Assembly (NCBI GenBank): GCA_905221605.1
Contig: CAJNDS010002157.1
Span: 918,001-982,000, forward strand
DNA: 64,000 bases
Direction: 5' to 3'
DNA from: Symbiodinium natans
Taxonomy: Eukaryota; Sar; Dinophyceae; Suessiales; Symbiodiniaceae
In this document: one piece after another, positions 21,768 to 31,537 of the stretch
Numbering within the stretch: the first letter of the stretch is position 1
Layout: the number at the start of each line of letters is the position of its first letter
The notes under the pieces: model-generated
Seen by the model: only the letters and a program-made list of their open reading frames with translations
Database searches by the model: none
What the model was told of the DNA's origin: nothing
Program-made: the position numbers and the translations under genes

Positions 21768-21835
21768 CTGCCAGTGCTTGCCAAAAGGGCTTGCGAGGAG
21801 TCCAGCTTGTGGAGCATGACCTGGCAAGAGTTGAC
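21768..21835 (-). CDS. Exon VNSCQVMLHKLDSSQALLAS with both splice sites
   Basis: Acceptor CTCCTGCAG and donor GGCAG|GTAGGG enclose 22 codons plus two bases. The donor runs directly into TTTAGGG repeat, the clearest case of an intron that begins with telomere sequence. Confidence 0.55.
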
Positions 21836-21865
21836 CTGCAGGAGCACGAAACCCTAAACCCTAAA

Positions 21866-21930
21866 CCCTAAAGCCTAAAGCCTAAAGCCTAAAGCCTAAA
21901 GCCTAAAGCCTAAAGCCTAAACCCTAACCC
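21866..21930 (-). repeat. Homogenised variant array AGCCTAA
   Basis: Eight or more tandem units in which CCC has become GCC, with normal units on both sides; local amplification of one variant. Confidence 0.85.
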
Positions 21931-21989
21931 TAAACCCTAAACCCCAAACCCTAAACCCTAAACCCTAACCCTAGACCCTAAACCACCCC

Positions 21990-22095
21990 CTACCCCCTAA
22001 TATTAAATACCCCCCATACTATAACATAACTATAATGGGGGGCATTTAATGGTAGGGGGCATTTAGGGAGGGGGGTGGGGTTAATAGTCGGGGGG
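21990..22095. mobile_element. Foldback element family G, copy 1
   Basis: TACCCCCTAATATTAAATAC pairs with a GTATTTAATGGTAGGGGG-like right arm around an AT loop. Similar foldbacks lie at 36755 and 41830. Confidence 0.55.
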
Positions 22096-22379
22096 ATTAC
22101 GTAAGTCCGCTAGAATAGTAAGATTCCCTTATAGTCGGACCCCAACAAGCTACCACTAATTTTGGAAACGCCCATACACCGTCAAAAGCCCATGCTTCAG
22201 AACCCTTTAAAGGAGGTAAGGGACCATATTCGGGGCCCCTGAACCCTATATGAACCCTAAACCCTGAACCCTGAACCCTAAACCGCCTAAACCCTAAACG
22301 TTCAGCATGCACTCATGTTGGGAAGTCCGGGATAAACCCTAAACGTAGGCCTTACAGGGCTTACACTTAGAGGGCTTAC

Positions 22380-22422
22380 CGAAATCTGGATCAGGACAGG
22401 GCGCCGTCTGCATCAAAGTCAC
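22380..22422 (-). CDS. Exon VTLMQTAPCPDPDF with GTAAGC donor
   Basis: Acceptor-like TGGGAG and donor TTTCG|GTAAGC enclose 43 bases. Another frame reads GDFDADGALS, which resembles an EF-hand loop but meets TGA, so calcium binding is only a possibility. Confidence 0.4.
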
Positions 22423-22481
22423 CTCCCAGGTTTAGGGTTTAGGGTTTGGGGCTTGGGGTTTGGGGTTTAGGGTTTAGGGAT

Positions 22482-22568
22482 ACGCCTCCCGAAAGGCAAC
22501 TTGGCTTCAGGATTCGCTTGCTGTGTCAGGGTTTTTCGATTTTCGGCTTGGGGCTTCTGACCAGGCTT
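22482..22568 (-). CDS. Exon-like island, GQKPQAENRKTLTQQANPEA frame
   Basis: Twenty-nine polar codons ending KLPFGRRIP. Confidence 0.42.
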
Positions 22569-22687
22569 ACAAGCCTACTTGAGGCCCTCACTTTTGGGTT
22601 CCATAGGGTTTAGGGTTTTGTTTACAACCCCAATGACCTCTTTTAGATGTCTAGGGTTTAGGGTTTAGGGTTTAGGGTTTAGGGTTT

Positions 22688-22783
22688 AGGGGGCTTAGCG
22701 GAAAGGGAGGGGAGGGGCTTTGGGCTTTGGCTTGCGGGTGCAAACCAGGCTGCGCCCGCCGAGTTGTGTATTCGGGGGGCGCT
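22688..22783 (-). CDS. Exon-like island, EAPPEYTTRRAQPGLHPQAK frame
   Basis: About 30 codons, Pro-rich and probably disordered. Confidence 0.35.
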
Positions 22784-22886
22784 TCAGGCCCAGCCCTGGG
22801 CTGAGGGCTGAGGGCTGAGGGTTTAGGGTTTAGGGTTTAGGGTTCAGGATATTTAGGGTTTAGGGTTTAGGGTTAGGGTTTAGATT

Positions 22887-22989
22887 TCCTTAAAGAAGGG
22901 GGGGGGGGCTTTGAGGTCCCTAGGGGGAGGCAGGAGATTGGCACCCGAAATCCCTTGCAACCCCATGCTCCAGGACCCTCGAAGTGCCC
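22887..22989 (-). CDS. Exon-like island, ALRGSWSMGLQGISGANLLP frame
   Basis: Thirty-four codons crossing a short C/G run that may contain a length error. Confidence 0.35.
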
Positions 22990-23046
22990 CAAACCCTAAA
23001 CCCTAAACCCTAAACCCTAAACCCAAAACCCAAAACCCTAAACCCT

Positions 23047-23108
23047 CTCCCAGACCCATGGTCCTGGCCAAAGTCCATGCGCTGCGCGACGGAGTCCTTC
23101 CCGTAGGG
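23047..23108 (-). CDS. Exon-like island, YGKDSVAQRMDFGQDHGSGR frame
   Basis: Twenty codons with high third-position G/C between a left CCCTAAA and a right TTTAGGG array (23104-23200). Confidence 0.42.
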
Positions 23109-23304
23109 TTTAGGGTTTAGGGTTTAGGGTTTAGGGTTTAGGGTTTAGGGTTTAGGGTTTAGGGTTTAGGGTTTAGGGTTTAGGGTTTAGGGTTTAGGGC
23201 CTGAGGTCTTTGTTGTGGGGCTGTAGGAGCTGGGCATCGATGTTTTCGTCTTTTTTTTAGCCCTGCATCCTCTGCCTAAACCCTAAACCCCTAAACCCTA
23301 AACC

Positions 23305-23372
23305 ACATGACCCTCAAGCTTTGAGATTCCGGCGCCCCAGTCCCAGAGCAAGACGCCCTCCAACTCCATCGG
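23305..23372 (-). CDS. Exon-like island, MELEGVLLWDWGAGISKLEG frame
   Basis: Opens after GTGTAG with PMELEG; 24 codons. Another minus frame and a plus frame are open over the same bases. Confidence 0.35.
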
Positions 23373-23764
23373 CTACACAGCACCACAGTGTCGATTGATA
23401 GGGCTCCCAAAGGCAGCCCTGAGTATTCAACAGGACTTTTACCGCCCTTTCAGGGTTTAGGGTTTAGGGTTTAGGGTTTAGGGTTTAGGGTTTAGGGTTT
23501 AGGGTTTAGGGTCTCCTTCAAACCTCGGGGCTCCCAGAACTTTAGGGGCGACTCATGACAGAGGAGACGAAGACCCCCTAGCCGAAACCTCCGCAAGCCC
23601 TAGACATGGAAAGCCCGAAGCACTGAAATGTCCCTAACCCCTAAACACCCACCTAAGACAGAAATCCCTACGTCCTCCCCAAGTGTGTGTTTCCCGCAGT
23701 AGGGAACCCCTCTGTAGACCCCAAGACCCTCTATCGATCATTCTTCGAGCCCCGAGAAGATGAG

Positions 23765-23935
23765 AGTAGTTACATGGTCCCTTGGTGTAGGGTTTAGGGT
23801 GTAGGGTTTAGGGTTTAGGGTTGCCTGTTTCGATTAGTCTGCAGCATGGGCCCTGGGGGTAGAGAATATGGAGTTTAGGCTTAAAGTTAGGGCCCATATC
23901 AAGGGTCTGTGTAACTACCTTCAGACAAGAAGATG
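23765..23935. mobile_element. Foldback element family E, split by telomere repeat
   Basis: Left GTAGTTACATGGTCCCTT and right AAGGGTCTGTGTAACTAC are inverted; TTTAGGG units (23788-23822) lie inside. Confidence 0.65.
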
Positions 23936-23945
23936 AAACCCTAAA

Positions 23946-24032
23946 CCACATGTTCGGCCCGAAACGTCGGAAACTCCCCAAAACTCCCGAAACTTCTTAA
24001 ACTCCACAACCCGATGGTCGGTCCTGTGTCGA
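23946..24032 (-). CDS. Exon-like island, RHRTDHRVVEFKKFREFWGV frame
   Basis: Opens after CCTTGCAG; 29 codons, basic and aromatic, ending SDVSGRTCG. Confidence 0.45.
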
Positions 24033-24111
24033 CTGCAAGGAATGGGCCACGTTGTCCTATGCGGTTTTGGGTTAGGGCCTACAGTCTTTGGGGTTCTTAG
24101 GGTTTAGGGTT

Positions 24112-24208
24112 AGGGCTTTGGGTGTTTACGGTCCGTGTCTACTAGGGCTCTGAAAAGGAACCAGGTTTTTGTGCGGGCTTTAGGCCGTTGTGGTGCTTGC
24201 TTCAGGGG
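24112..24208 (-). CDS. Exon-like island, PLKQAPQRPKARTKTWFLFR frame
   Basis: Opens after TTACGCAG; 32 codons ending ALVDTDRKHPKP, with the stop in repeat. Confidence 0.4.
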
Positions 24209-24344
24209 CTGCGTAAGTTTAGGGCTTAGGGTCTAGGGCTTCAGCCCCCGACCACACACACCCCCGGCCAATTAGAGCCTCTAGCTAAACCCTAAACCCT
24301 AAACCCTAAACCCTAAACCCGAAACCCGAAACCCTAAACCGCAA

Positions 24345-24460
24345 CCTAACACCCAATAGTTCGTCAGCTTCCCACAGATCCTCAACCCAAGGCCTCCAAG
24401 GCACACAGCCACAATTACAAAGATGCACTCAACCCCAAAGGATCGTTTTCTTCCAAATCC
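24345..24460 (-). CDS. Exon-like island with possible membrane helix
   Basis: About 38 open codons; the core ECIFVIVAVCLGGLGLRICG would make one membrane span. The plus strand is also open, so direction rests on the neighbours. Confidence 0.35.
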
Positions 24461-24544
24461 TAAACCCTAAACCCTAAACCCTAAACCCCAAACCCTAAAC
24501 CCTAGCCCTAAACCCTAAACCCCAAACCCTAAACCCCCCAAACC

Positions 24545-24611
24545 AACCCCCCAAAGGGCCTCCAAGGCATGGAGCTTGCCCATCACGATCTCGTGCAGGG
24601 GCAGGACAGCC
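24545..24611 (-). CDS. Exon-like island, AVLPLHEIVMGKLHALEALW frame
   Basis: Opens after ACCGCAG; 21 codons with strong third-position G/C. Confidence 0.45.
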
Positions 24612-24747
24612 CTGCGGTTGCCCCAAAGGAGTCAACATCCGAGTCACTTCCGAGGATTTAGGGTTTAGGGTTTAGGGTGCCGTTCGTTATTTATTTTGTT
24701 TTTTTCTTGGGGGGGGGGGGGGGGGGAACCCTAAACCTTAAACCCTC

Positions 24748-24954
24748 TTACGTACAGTACAATTGGGGATCCACGCGCCCGCCAGGAAATCTGTAAGAAG
24801 GAGTCACCGGACTTAAGCGGTAGGAATCCCGATCCAGGGCTTCGGAATCGCTGCTTGGGACTACTCGATGGTCGCAAAGGGTATAAGCTTCCCAGTGTAA
24901 CGCTTCATCGCGTGCACTCCAACAAGAATCCCTTATCTGGCCCCACGCCCTCAA
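24748..24954 (-). CDS. 68-codon open block ending in TAA
   Basis: The longest repeat-free frame in this part: from RAWGQIRDSCWSARDEALHW through SDSEALDRDSYRLS to VDPQLYCT and stop. No ATG at the start, so probably a terminal exon. Not recognised. Confidence 0.48.
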   Translation of the reverse strand: MRAWGQIRDSCWSARDEALHWEAYTLCDHRVVPSSDSEALDRDSYRLSPVTPSYRFPGGRVDPQLYCT

Positions 24955-24977
24955 TCAAGGGTACTTGAAGGCTCATG

Positions 24978-25007
24978 GGTACTTCTACGTAGGAGTAGAA
25001 GTACCCT
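24978..25007. repeat. Perfect 12-base hairpin
   Basis: GGGTACTTCTAC and its exact complement are separated by six bases. Confidence 0.85.
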
Positions 25008-25112
25008 AAATACGGGTATAGCCACAGCTGCCATACTTCTTACCCTACTAAGACGTACCAATGATCCTCCAGGTATACATTCTTACCCTCCCGCCAAACT
25101 CCTCTTTGATGC

Positions 25113-25217
25113 CTAGACTGTTCCCACCACAGCTTGAACGAACTCTAACACCCCCCAATTCGTGAACCCCCAGAGTCCTAAACCACCTGCAGTGCTCGGG
25201 GGTGGCAATGTGGCGCC
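25113..25217 (-). CDS. Candidate last exon, GLGLWGFTNWGVLEFVQAVV then stop
   Basis: Opens after TTCGTAG and reads exactly 35 codons including TAG. Confidence 0.42.
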   Translation of the reverse strand, partial: GATLPPPSTAGGLGLWGFTNWGVLEFVQAVVGTV

Positions 25218-25367
25218 CTACGAACAAAAAAGCATTCTCAAATGGAATATAGGCCCTTGAAACCCTAAACCCTAAACCCTAAACCCTAAACCCTAAACCC
25301 TAAACCCTAAACCCTAAACCCTAAACCCTAAACCCTAAACCCTAAACCCGAAAAACCCAAGCCCCTG

Positions 25368-25437
25368 CGTTGCCGCCTCTTCACAGCTGCGGCGATCTGC
25401 TCGTCGAGCGAGCCGACGTCCAGCAGCGTGCTGCCAC
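25368..25437 (-). CDS. Exon-like island, GSTLLDVGSLDEQIAAAVKR frame
   Basis: Opens after CCTCTCAG; 23 codons, helical, nearly all codons ending in G or C. CCCTAAA on both sides. Confidence 0.5.
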
Positions 25438-25605
25438 CTGAGAGGGATGATGAACAGACCCTAAACCCTAAACCCTAAACCCTAAACCCTAAACCCTAAA
25501 CCCTAAACCCCAAACCCTAAACCCCAAACCCTAAACCCCAAACCCTAAACCCTAAACCCTAAACCCCAAACCCCAAACCTTAAACAGGTTTGGGCGTTAG
25601 GGTCG

Positions 25606-25692
25606 CGGACATGGGTTTATCTTGGATTTCAGGGCGTCCGGCTCCCTGCTTTGAGAACTTCCGGGAAAACTATGGACGGAATAGGGGTCTCG
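25606..25692 (-). CDS. Exon-like island, RDPYSVHSFPGSSQSREPDA frame
   Basis: Opens after CCCCGCAG; 28 polar codons. Confidence 0.42.
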
Positions 25693-25972
25693 CTGCGGGG
25701 TCCTGTCCCTAAACCCTAAACCCTAAACCCTAACCCTAAACCCTAAACCCCAAGCCTCGCACAAGACCTTAAAGTGCTTCGGCTAATCGCCGGACATGAC
25801 TCGGACGTGACACCCCAAAAAAAGCGGAGGGTTTGGGTGCTAGCAAGCCCAGCTTAAGCCCTATGGGTTTAGGGTTGGTCACATGTAATTTCCTGTTTTA
25901 ATTTAATGTGTTTCGGTTGAGGGAGTTTGGGGAGCTTTGGGTTTAGGGTTTAGGGTTTAGGGTTAGGACTAC

Positions 25973-26053
25973 CTGAACTCGCCTGCCGAAGGCGTCGAGT
26001 GTGTCGGCGTCAAAGATCCATGAGGGAGCAACTTGGTGGAGACTTTCTCCTTT
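25973..26053 (-). CDS. Exon ESLHQVAPSWIFDADTLDAF with donor GTAGTC
   Basis: Acceptor-like GAAAG and donor CAG|GTAGTC frame about 27 codons ending GRRVQ. Good codon use; the family is not recognised. Confidence 0.5.
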
Positions 26054-26362
26054 CGGAGGGTTCAGGGTTTAGGGTTTAGGGTTTAGGGTTTAGGGTTTAG
26101 GGCTTAGGGCTTAGGATTTAGGGTTTAGGGTTTTTTGGGCCTGGCTTCGAGGTTTGGATCCAGGAATGGGCGCATGGAAGCGGAGTTTTACATCTAGAAA
26201 TGTCAGACCCTAAACCCTAAACCCTAAACCCAATAAACCCTATAAACCCTATAAACCCTATAAACCCTATAAACCCCAAACCCCAAACCCTAAACCCTAA
26301 ACCCCAAACCCTAAACCCCAAACCCTAAACCCCAAACCCTAAACCCCAAACCCTAAACCCCT

Positions 26363-26457
26363 GTTTGGTGGACCCTCATATGAAGGCAGGTCTCAACATA
26401 GCGGCCCGTTATCCAAGAAACAAGCGCAACGCTGCCTCGGCAAGTCGTGTGCCTTCC
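26363..26457 (-). CDS. Exon-like island, GRHTTCRGSVALVSWITGRY frame
   Basis: Opens after CCCCACAG in phase 0; 33 codons to the array. Confidence 0.45.
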
Positions 26458-26617
26458 CTGTGGGGTTCAGGCGGTTCAGGGCTTAGGGCTTAGGGCTTAG
26501 GGCTTAGGGCTTAGGGTTTAGGGTTTAGGGTTTAGGGTTTAGGGTTTAGGGTTTAGGGTTTAGGGTTTAGGGTTTAGGGTTTAGGGTTTAGGGTTTAGGG
26601 CTTCAGGGTTTAGGGCT

Positions 26618-26700
26618 TCAGGGGCGGCTCCTTATTGGCCTCCAGCATCTTCAAGAAGGGGTCTGCCTTCTCCTTAGTGCACCAGGCATAGAGATGGCGG
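26618..26700 (-). CDS. Exon-like island, HLYAWCTKEKADPFLKMLEA frame
   Basis: About 28 codons ending NKEPPLK, helical with high third-position G/C. Confidence 0.5.
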
Positions 26701-27051
26701 GTTTCCGAAAATTCGGGGACCTTTGGGGGGGGGGGGGGGGGGTCCCGTTAAGGGCCTCTACTGTAGTAGCTGAGGAATGTACGGAAACAAGATTTTTCAA
26801 ACACACACAAGCAGGAGACGGTGGAAATCATGCTCAGGCTTGAGTCTCAAAACCCCCAACTCTGAACCCTAAATTCAACTAGGCCCTGAGCCTCAATTCC
26901 TAACCCTTCCACCATAAAATTCCCAAACCCTATGATTCCTAAACCCTATCTATGGTTCCTAAACCCTTTCATTCCCAAACCAAACCCTATTAACCCTAAA
27001 CCCTAAACCCTAAACCCCAAACCCTAAACCCTAAACCCCAAACCCTAAACC

Positions 27052-27236
27052 CTGGAAGCCTTGAAGCCGCATCTGCAGCCTGAAGAAAGACCCTCCGCCC
27101 TCCGCCACGGCGCGACGACGCCACCTTGGTCCTGGCCCATGTTCATCTTCTCCGTGGTCCAGCGCTTTTGAACCTTACAAGAGTCATATTTATAATTCCG
27201 AAGCCATACCGTGAATCGACTGTACGTCAACTTCAA
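27052..27236 (-). CDS. Exon-like island, RWTTEKMNMGQDQGGVVAPW frame
   Basis: An open frame of about 62 codons. The 3' part (27052-27175) has coding-like codon use; the 5' AT-richer part may be intron. Confidence 0.42.
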
Positions 27237-27244
27237 GACACGGC

Positions 27245-27555
27245 ATAATACATATTGTTTTTATTTATTTATTTGTTTCTTTTATTTGTATTTATATTTA
27301 TATAATATGATATGTAAAAAAAGAGAATAAACAAATAACTGAATGAATAAATAAATAAAGAGATAAAAAACAAATAAATGTATATATAAATAATATATTT
27401 ATAATACATATTGTTTTTATTTATTTATTTGTTTCTTTTATTTGTATTTATATTTATATAATATGATATGTAAAAAAAGAGAACAAACAAATAACTGAAT
27501 GAATAAATAAATAAAGAGATAAAAAAACAAATAAATGTATATATAAATAATATAT
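27245..27555. repeat. Tandem duplication of a 156-base AT-rich unit
   Basis: ATAATACATATTG starts at 27245 and 27401; the two units are nearly identical and each is partly self-complementary (TTTATTTATTTG against CAAATAAATAAA-like). Confidence 0.9.
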
Positions 27556-27739
27556 ATATATGTATATCTAGGATTTAAGGTTTAGGCGTTAGGGTTTGCA
27601 AGAGCCTGGGGTTCCAAATGCACCCCCTCCTTTCAGCTGGAGAACCGGATGCATACGCTGTATATAACCCCTGAGCCCTACTAGCTCTTAGTGAACAGAG
27701 AGTCCCCCATGTGTATGGTACCCCCCGGGGCCCGGTGTG

Positions 27740-27895
27740 GTTGGGGTGGGGTTTAGGGTTTAGGGTTTAGGGTTTAGGGTTTAGGGTTTAGGGTTTAGGG
27801 TTTAGGGTTTAGGGTTTAGGGTTTAGGGTTTAGGGTTTAGGGTTTAGGGTTTAGGGTTTAGGGTTTAGGGTTTAGGGTTTAAGGCTTAGGGTTTA
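27740..27895 (+). repeat. TTTAGGG array, about 21 units
   Basis: Among the longest perfect arrays. Confidence 0.95.
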
Positions 27896-28281
27896 GGCGT
27901 GTGGGCGGGGGAATACCATGGGGGGGGGGCGGGGGGGCTCAGTTCGTTGGCCACGGCGCGGAATCAACCAGGGCCCATGGCAGAGAGAGCTCCAGGCACC
28001 TTCAGGTCTAAAAGCACTGAAGCCCAAAAACCCTCTAAACCCTAAATCCTAAACCCTAAACCCCTGAAACCCCCCTAAAACTAAAGCCCTGAGCGCGATG
28101 TGGTCGGCTCTGACTCGAAACCCCTAAACCCTTAAACCCCTGAACCCCTGAACCCTAAACCCGAAACCCCCTAAACCCTAAACCCTAAACCCTAAACCCT
28201 AAACCCTAAACCCCCTAAACCCCCTAAACACCCTAAACCCCCTAAACCCCCTAAACACCCTAAACCCCCTAAACCCTAAAC

Positions 28282-28360
28282 CCCCTAAAGCCCCGAAGGC
28301 TCAGCCTGTCGCTGGTCAGGCGTTCGAGAACGGCGGTGTTCGTCACGCCACTCCCCTCGG
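28282..28360 (-). CDS. Exon-like island, EGSGVTNTAVLERLTSDRLS frame
   Basis: Opens after AGTTCAG; 25 codons with mostly G/C third positions. A second open frame over the same bases is Arg-rich and less likely. Confidence 0.45.
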
Positions 28361-28559
28361 CTGAACTGGTGGGTTGGTGGGGTTTAGGGTTCCCTAAACC
28401 CTAAACCCTAAACCCTACCCTAAACCCTAGACCCTAACCCCTAAACCCCAAAACCCCTAAACCCCTAAGCCCCTAAACCCCTAAACCCAAAATCCAAACC
28501 ACTAAACCCCTAAACCCTAAACCCTAAACCCTAAACCCTAAACCCTAAACCCTAAACCC

Positions 28560-28652
28560 GACAGGGCTGATGAACTTCAAGGGGTTTCATGCTTTTCGGC
28601 GGCCGCGCGGCCACGAGGAGCTTGATGAGGCGGTCCGTGTGCGCGGCCATGC
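28560..28652 (-). CDS. Exon-like island, GMAAHTDRLIKLLVAARPPK frame
   Basis: Opens after CGTGCCAG; 30 codons, helical then Pro-rich; a G run (28673-28689) lies just upstream. Confidence 0.5.
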
Positions 28653-28906
28653 CTGGCACGGTTCCAGCGGGGGGGGGGGGGGGGGGGGAGGCGTGGCCAG
28701 CCAGGGTTTAGGCTTAGGGTCTGGGGTTTGGGGTTTAGGTTTGGGGTCAAGAGTTTAGGGTTCAGGGTTTGGGGTTTAGGGTTTAGGGTCAAGGGTTTGG
28801 GGCGGATTCCCAAAGCAGCATTGGAGGCCTGTAGTGTTTTTGTAGCGTTTAGGCTGGAGGCTTCAGGGCTAAACCTTAAACCCGAAACCGCAAACCCTAA
28901 ACCCTA

Positions 28907-29052
28907 TTAGAACTCAGCCGCAAGCGGCACCATCATCGCAAAGCTGAAGTTCCCGCAGGGGCCCCTAACATCCGCTTCGTGCAGCGCAAAAAATGTCCAA
29001 CTAAGCTCCCGGAGCCGCTTTACTCCGCAAAGCAAAGCCCCGCAGCCCCCCT
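28907..29052 (-). CDS. 48-codon block ending in TAA, ELSWTFFALHEADVRGPCGN
   Basis: Continuous from GGCGALLCGVKRLR to SFAMMVPLAAEF and a stop in unique sequence. No telomere unit inside; a good terminal-exon candidate. Confidence 0.5.
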
Positions 29053-29111
29053 TAGGGTTGGAGGTTTATAATAGGGTTTAGGGTTTTGGGTTTAGGGTTT
29101 AGGGTTTAGGG

Positions 29112-29202
29112 TTCAGGGTTTCAACCCCGGACGACCCTGACAGAATGTATCAACAGCTGGCGATCTTACGAGCGCAAGCTGCTGATCATCCTCAAAGCCC
29201 AT
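29112..29202 (-). CDS. Frame starting MGFEDDQQLALVRSPAVDTF
   Basis: ATG immediately downstream of the R1 element; 28 codons. The plus strand is also open over these bases. Confidence 0.35.
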
Positions 29203-29210
29203 AGACACAA

Positions 29211-29325
29211 CTTGGCTGCACTTAGGAGGGTAGCAAAAGACTAAACTTTTGGCTGCCTTGTTAAGAAACCCAATAAACCCAAAAAGGCTAAAGATGTAAA
29301 GTTACAGTAAAGCACCACAAAGACA
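29211..29325 (-). repeat. R1 element, copy 2
   Basis: About 115 bases matching 3567-3680. On the minus strand it lies between the open block ending HPGWRCPL (29325-29408) and the frame starting at 29202, so it may act as an intron or part of one. Confidence 0.8.
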
Positions 29326-29408
29326 AGTGGGCATCGCCAGCCGGGATGTTCAGGAAGCGCTACTAGCAATTGTGCCGAAACCAATGCCACAAATCCTGAT
29401 TCCTGACC
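29325..29408 (-). CDS. Exon-like island, GQESGFVALVSAQLLVALPE frame
   Basis: Opens after TTTCAG; 28 codons to HPGWRCPL at the edge of R1. Confidence 0.4.
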
Positions 29409-29750
29409 CTGAAACCCAACGAAGGCCGACAACGAAACTGCGGGAACCCCCCTGATCCCCCCTGGATGTCCGCAACTCTTAATCTCAAAAGCAACTGGAA
29501 GATGCCCCTAATCCCCATAAAAAAACAAACTAACCCTTAAAAGTAGAACAACCCAACCCCCGCATACAGAACCCACAAAAGAAGGAACCCGAAACCCTAC
29601 AAGCCCTAAACCCTATAAACCCTAAACCCTAAAAACCCTAAACCCTACAAACCCTGAACCCTATAAACCCTAAACCCTAAACCCTAAACCCTGAACCCTG
29701 AACCCTAAACCCTAAACCCTAAACCCTAAAAACCCTAAACCCTAAACAGG

Positions 29751-29836
29751 CGAGGTTCCCATGGCCACCATGGAGTCGGCCACCAGCTCCACCAGCTTCG
29801 CTTCGCTCTCAGCATCTTCCCCAGATCCGAGCCTTG
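29751..29836 (-). CDS. Exon-like island, EDAESEAKLVELVADSMVAM frame
   Basis: About 28 acidic helical codons with G/C-ending codons; left CCCTAAA, right TTTAGGG. Confidence 0.5.
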
Positions 29837-30266
29837 TTTGGGGTTTAGGGTTTAGGGTTTGGGGTTTAGGGTTTAGGGTTAGGGTTTAGGGTTTAGGGTT
29901 TAGGGTTTAGGGGCTTAGGGTTTAGGGTATCGCCTAGATGTAGGACGTGATCAGATCAAGTCTTTAGGCTTTGAATTCTTGAATGCCCACGTTGCTAAAG
30001 GGCTCCATTTAACTGTGCTGTTTTGGGTTTAGGGTTCAGGGTTCAGGGTTAGGGTTTAGGGTTTAGGGTTTAGGGTCTAGGGTTTAGGGTTTAACTGTGC
30101 TGTTTTGGGTTCAGGTACACCCCCCTCTGCCCCCCAATTAAGTATGGTTTGGGGTTAGGGTTCAGGGTTCAGGGTTTAGGGTTAGGGTTAAGTGTTAAGG
30201 GTTAGGATTTAGGGAGCTTAGGGTTAGGTTCAGGCACCCCCCCCCCCCACCCCCCCAGAGCGCTAT

Positions 30267-30383
30267 TTAGTATGGATTTCTGGTTCCCCATGTCCTCTTA
30301 GTCATGAGGAGCCCTGCAAAGTTTGGGACGATGCCTGAATAAAGGAGCACTGGGCCTAAATAGCTCTCCGTCTCAGGAAGAAC
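30267..30383 (-). CDS. Candidate last exon, SYLGPVLLYSGIVPNFAGLL then stop
   Basis: Opens after AATAAAG and reads 38 codons plus TAA; the central stretch is hydrophobic. Confidence 0.42.
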   Translation of the reverse strand, partial: VLPETESYLGPVLLYSGIVPNFAGLLMTKRTWGTRNPY

Positions 30384-30454
30384 CTTTATTCACACTGGGA
30401 TCTCTATGAAAACCGCGAAGCACATGCTTTACATTGTAAACATGAGACTGCAGC

Positions 30455-30553
30455 TCAGTGGAGTTTTGGGGGGAACACCGTCACGCTGATCCTGATCCAG
30501 AGCCATATGGCAGCAAAGAGGAAGCGCGAAATACTCGGAAGCTTGAACAAGCA
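30455..30553 (-). CDS. Candidate last exon with membrane-like helix
   Basis: Opens after CGATTAG and reads 32 codons plus TGA. SRFLFAAIWLWIRISVTVF would form one membrane span. Confidence 0.42.
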   Translation of the reverse strand, partial: CLFKLPSISRFLFAAIWLWIRISVTVFPPKLH

Positions 30554-30774
30554 CTAATCGCGAACATCAAATGGAGACATGAGTTTGTAGATACATAAAA
30601 TAAGGAGGCAACACAGTAAGTACATAGGGGTCGCCCTCTTTCGCTCAAAAAATGTATGTATATATTTTATAATATATATATATGTATGTTTATTGGGATT
30701 TCAGGTACCCAATTCCTAAGCCCAAACCCTATCCCAAAACCCAGCCCCTAGCTAAACCCTAACCCTGAACGCTA

Positions 30775-30860
30775 GACCACAATTTACTTCCCGAATTCCC
30801 TGTCAGGCTAGGGGACCCGTAGTCCTCAGGCGAGCCCTGTGCGCGCCCGTTTCCTGGCCA
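30775..30860 (-). CDS. Exon-like island, WPGNGRAQGSPEDYGSPSLT frame
   Basis: Opens after ATCGCAG in phase 0; 28 codons, Gly/Ser/Pro-rich and likely disordered. Confidence 0.45.
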
Positions 30861-30956
30861 CTGCGATGGTAGGGTTTAGGGTGTAGGGTGTAGGGTGTAG
30901 GGTTTAGGGTTTAGGGTTTAGGGTTTAGGGTTTAGGGTTTAGGGTTTCGGGTTTGG

Positions 30957-31163
30957 GGATGCCCGGATGATCCACATCATGAGAGATACGAGTACCTGAA
31001 GGTATCTTACAGGGCTTGTATGGAAGGGTCTCCTAAAGAGACCCAAAACAACTACTAAACTTCTACACCGTAAACCCCGGAACGCTAAGTCCGGATTTCG
31101 AAGCTCCGGCTTCACCGGCCTCATCCCTGACATATCAGACTCAAGGTAGAACAGGCTGAGGGT
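30957..31163 (-). CDS. 69-codon open block, VKPELRNPDLAFRGLRCRSL
   Basis: Opens after AACTGCAG and is open from TLSLFYLESDMSGMRP through VVVLGLFRRPFHTSP to MMWIIRASPN, without telomere units until the end. One of the longest islands; not recognised. Confidence 0.5.
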
Positions 31164-31177
31164 CTGCAGTTTACAGT

Positions 31178-31292
31178 CTAGACCCAAGAGCAACCTGGGA
31201 ATAAAAAATGGTGCCCTTTTTTGTCTAAAGGGGCTGTTAAGGGAACCTATAAACCCCAAAAAAGGGGAATAAGGGCCTGCTCTGGGTCCTAG
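31178..31292. mobile_element. Foldback element family C, copy 2
   Basis: CTAGACCCAAGAG pairs with CTCTGGGTCCTAG. The best-preserved copy. Confidence 0.85.
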
Positions 31293-31372
31293 AAGTTTAG
31301 GGGTTCAAACCAAATGGCGCAGGGTTTTCGGGTTGCAAGCAGGCCCTAGACACCCCTGAAGCCGTAACATCC

Positions 31373-31451
31373 TAAACCCCAGACTCGCCCCAGACCCCCA
31401 GAGCCTTTTAAACACACTTCGATCTTCGCAAGCCACTAACTTCTTCACATG
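31373..31451 (-). CDS. Exon-like island, HVKKLVACEDRSVFKRLWGS frame
   Basis: Opens after GCTGCTGCAG; 25 codons. Confidence 0.45.
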
Positions 31452-31537
31452 CTGCAGCAGCCCCAACCCTAGACCCTAAATTCTAACCCATCAACAAGGC
31501 AACCCCCCCACCCACCCACCCCGCCCCCCTCCCCTAC

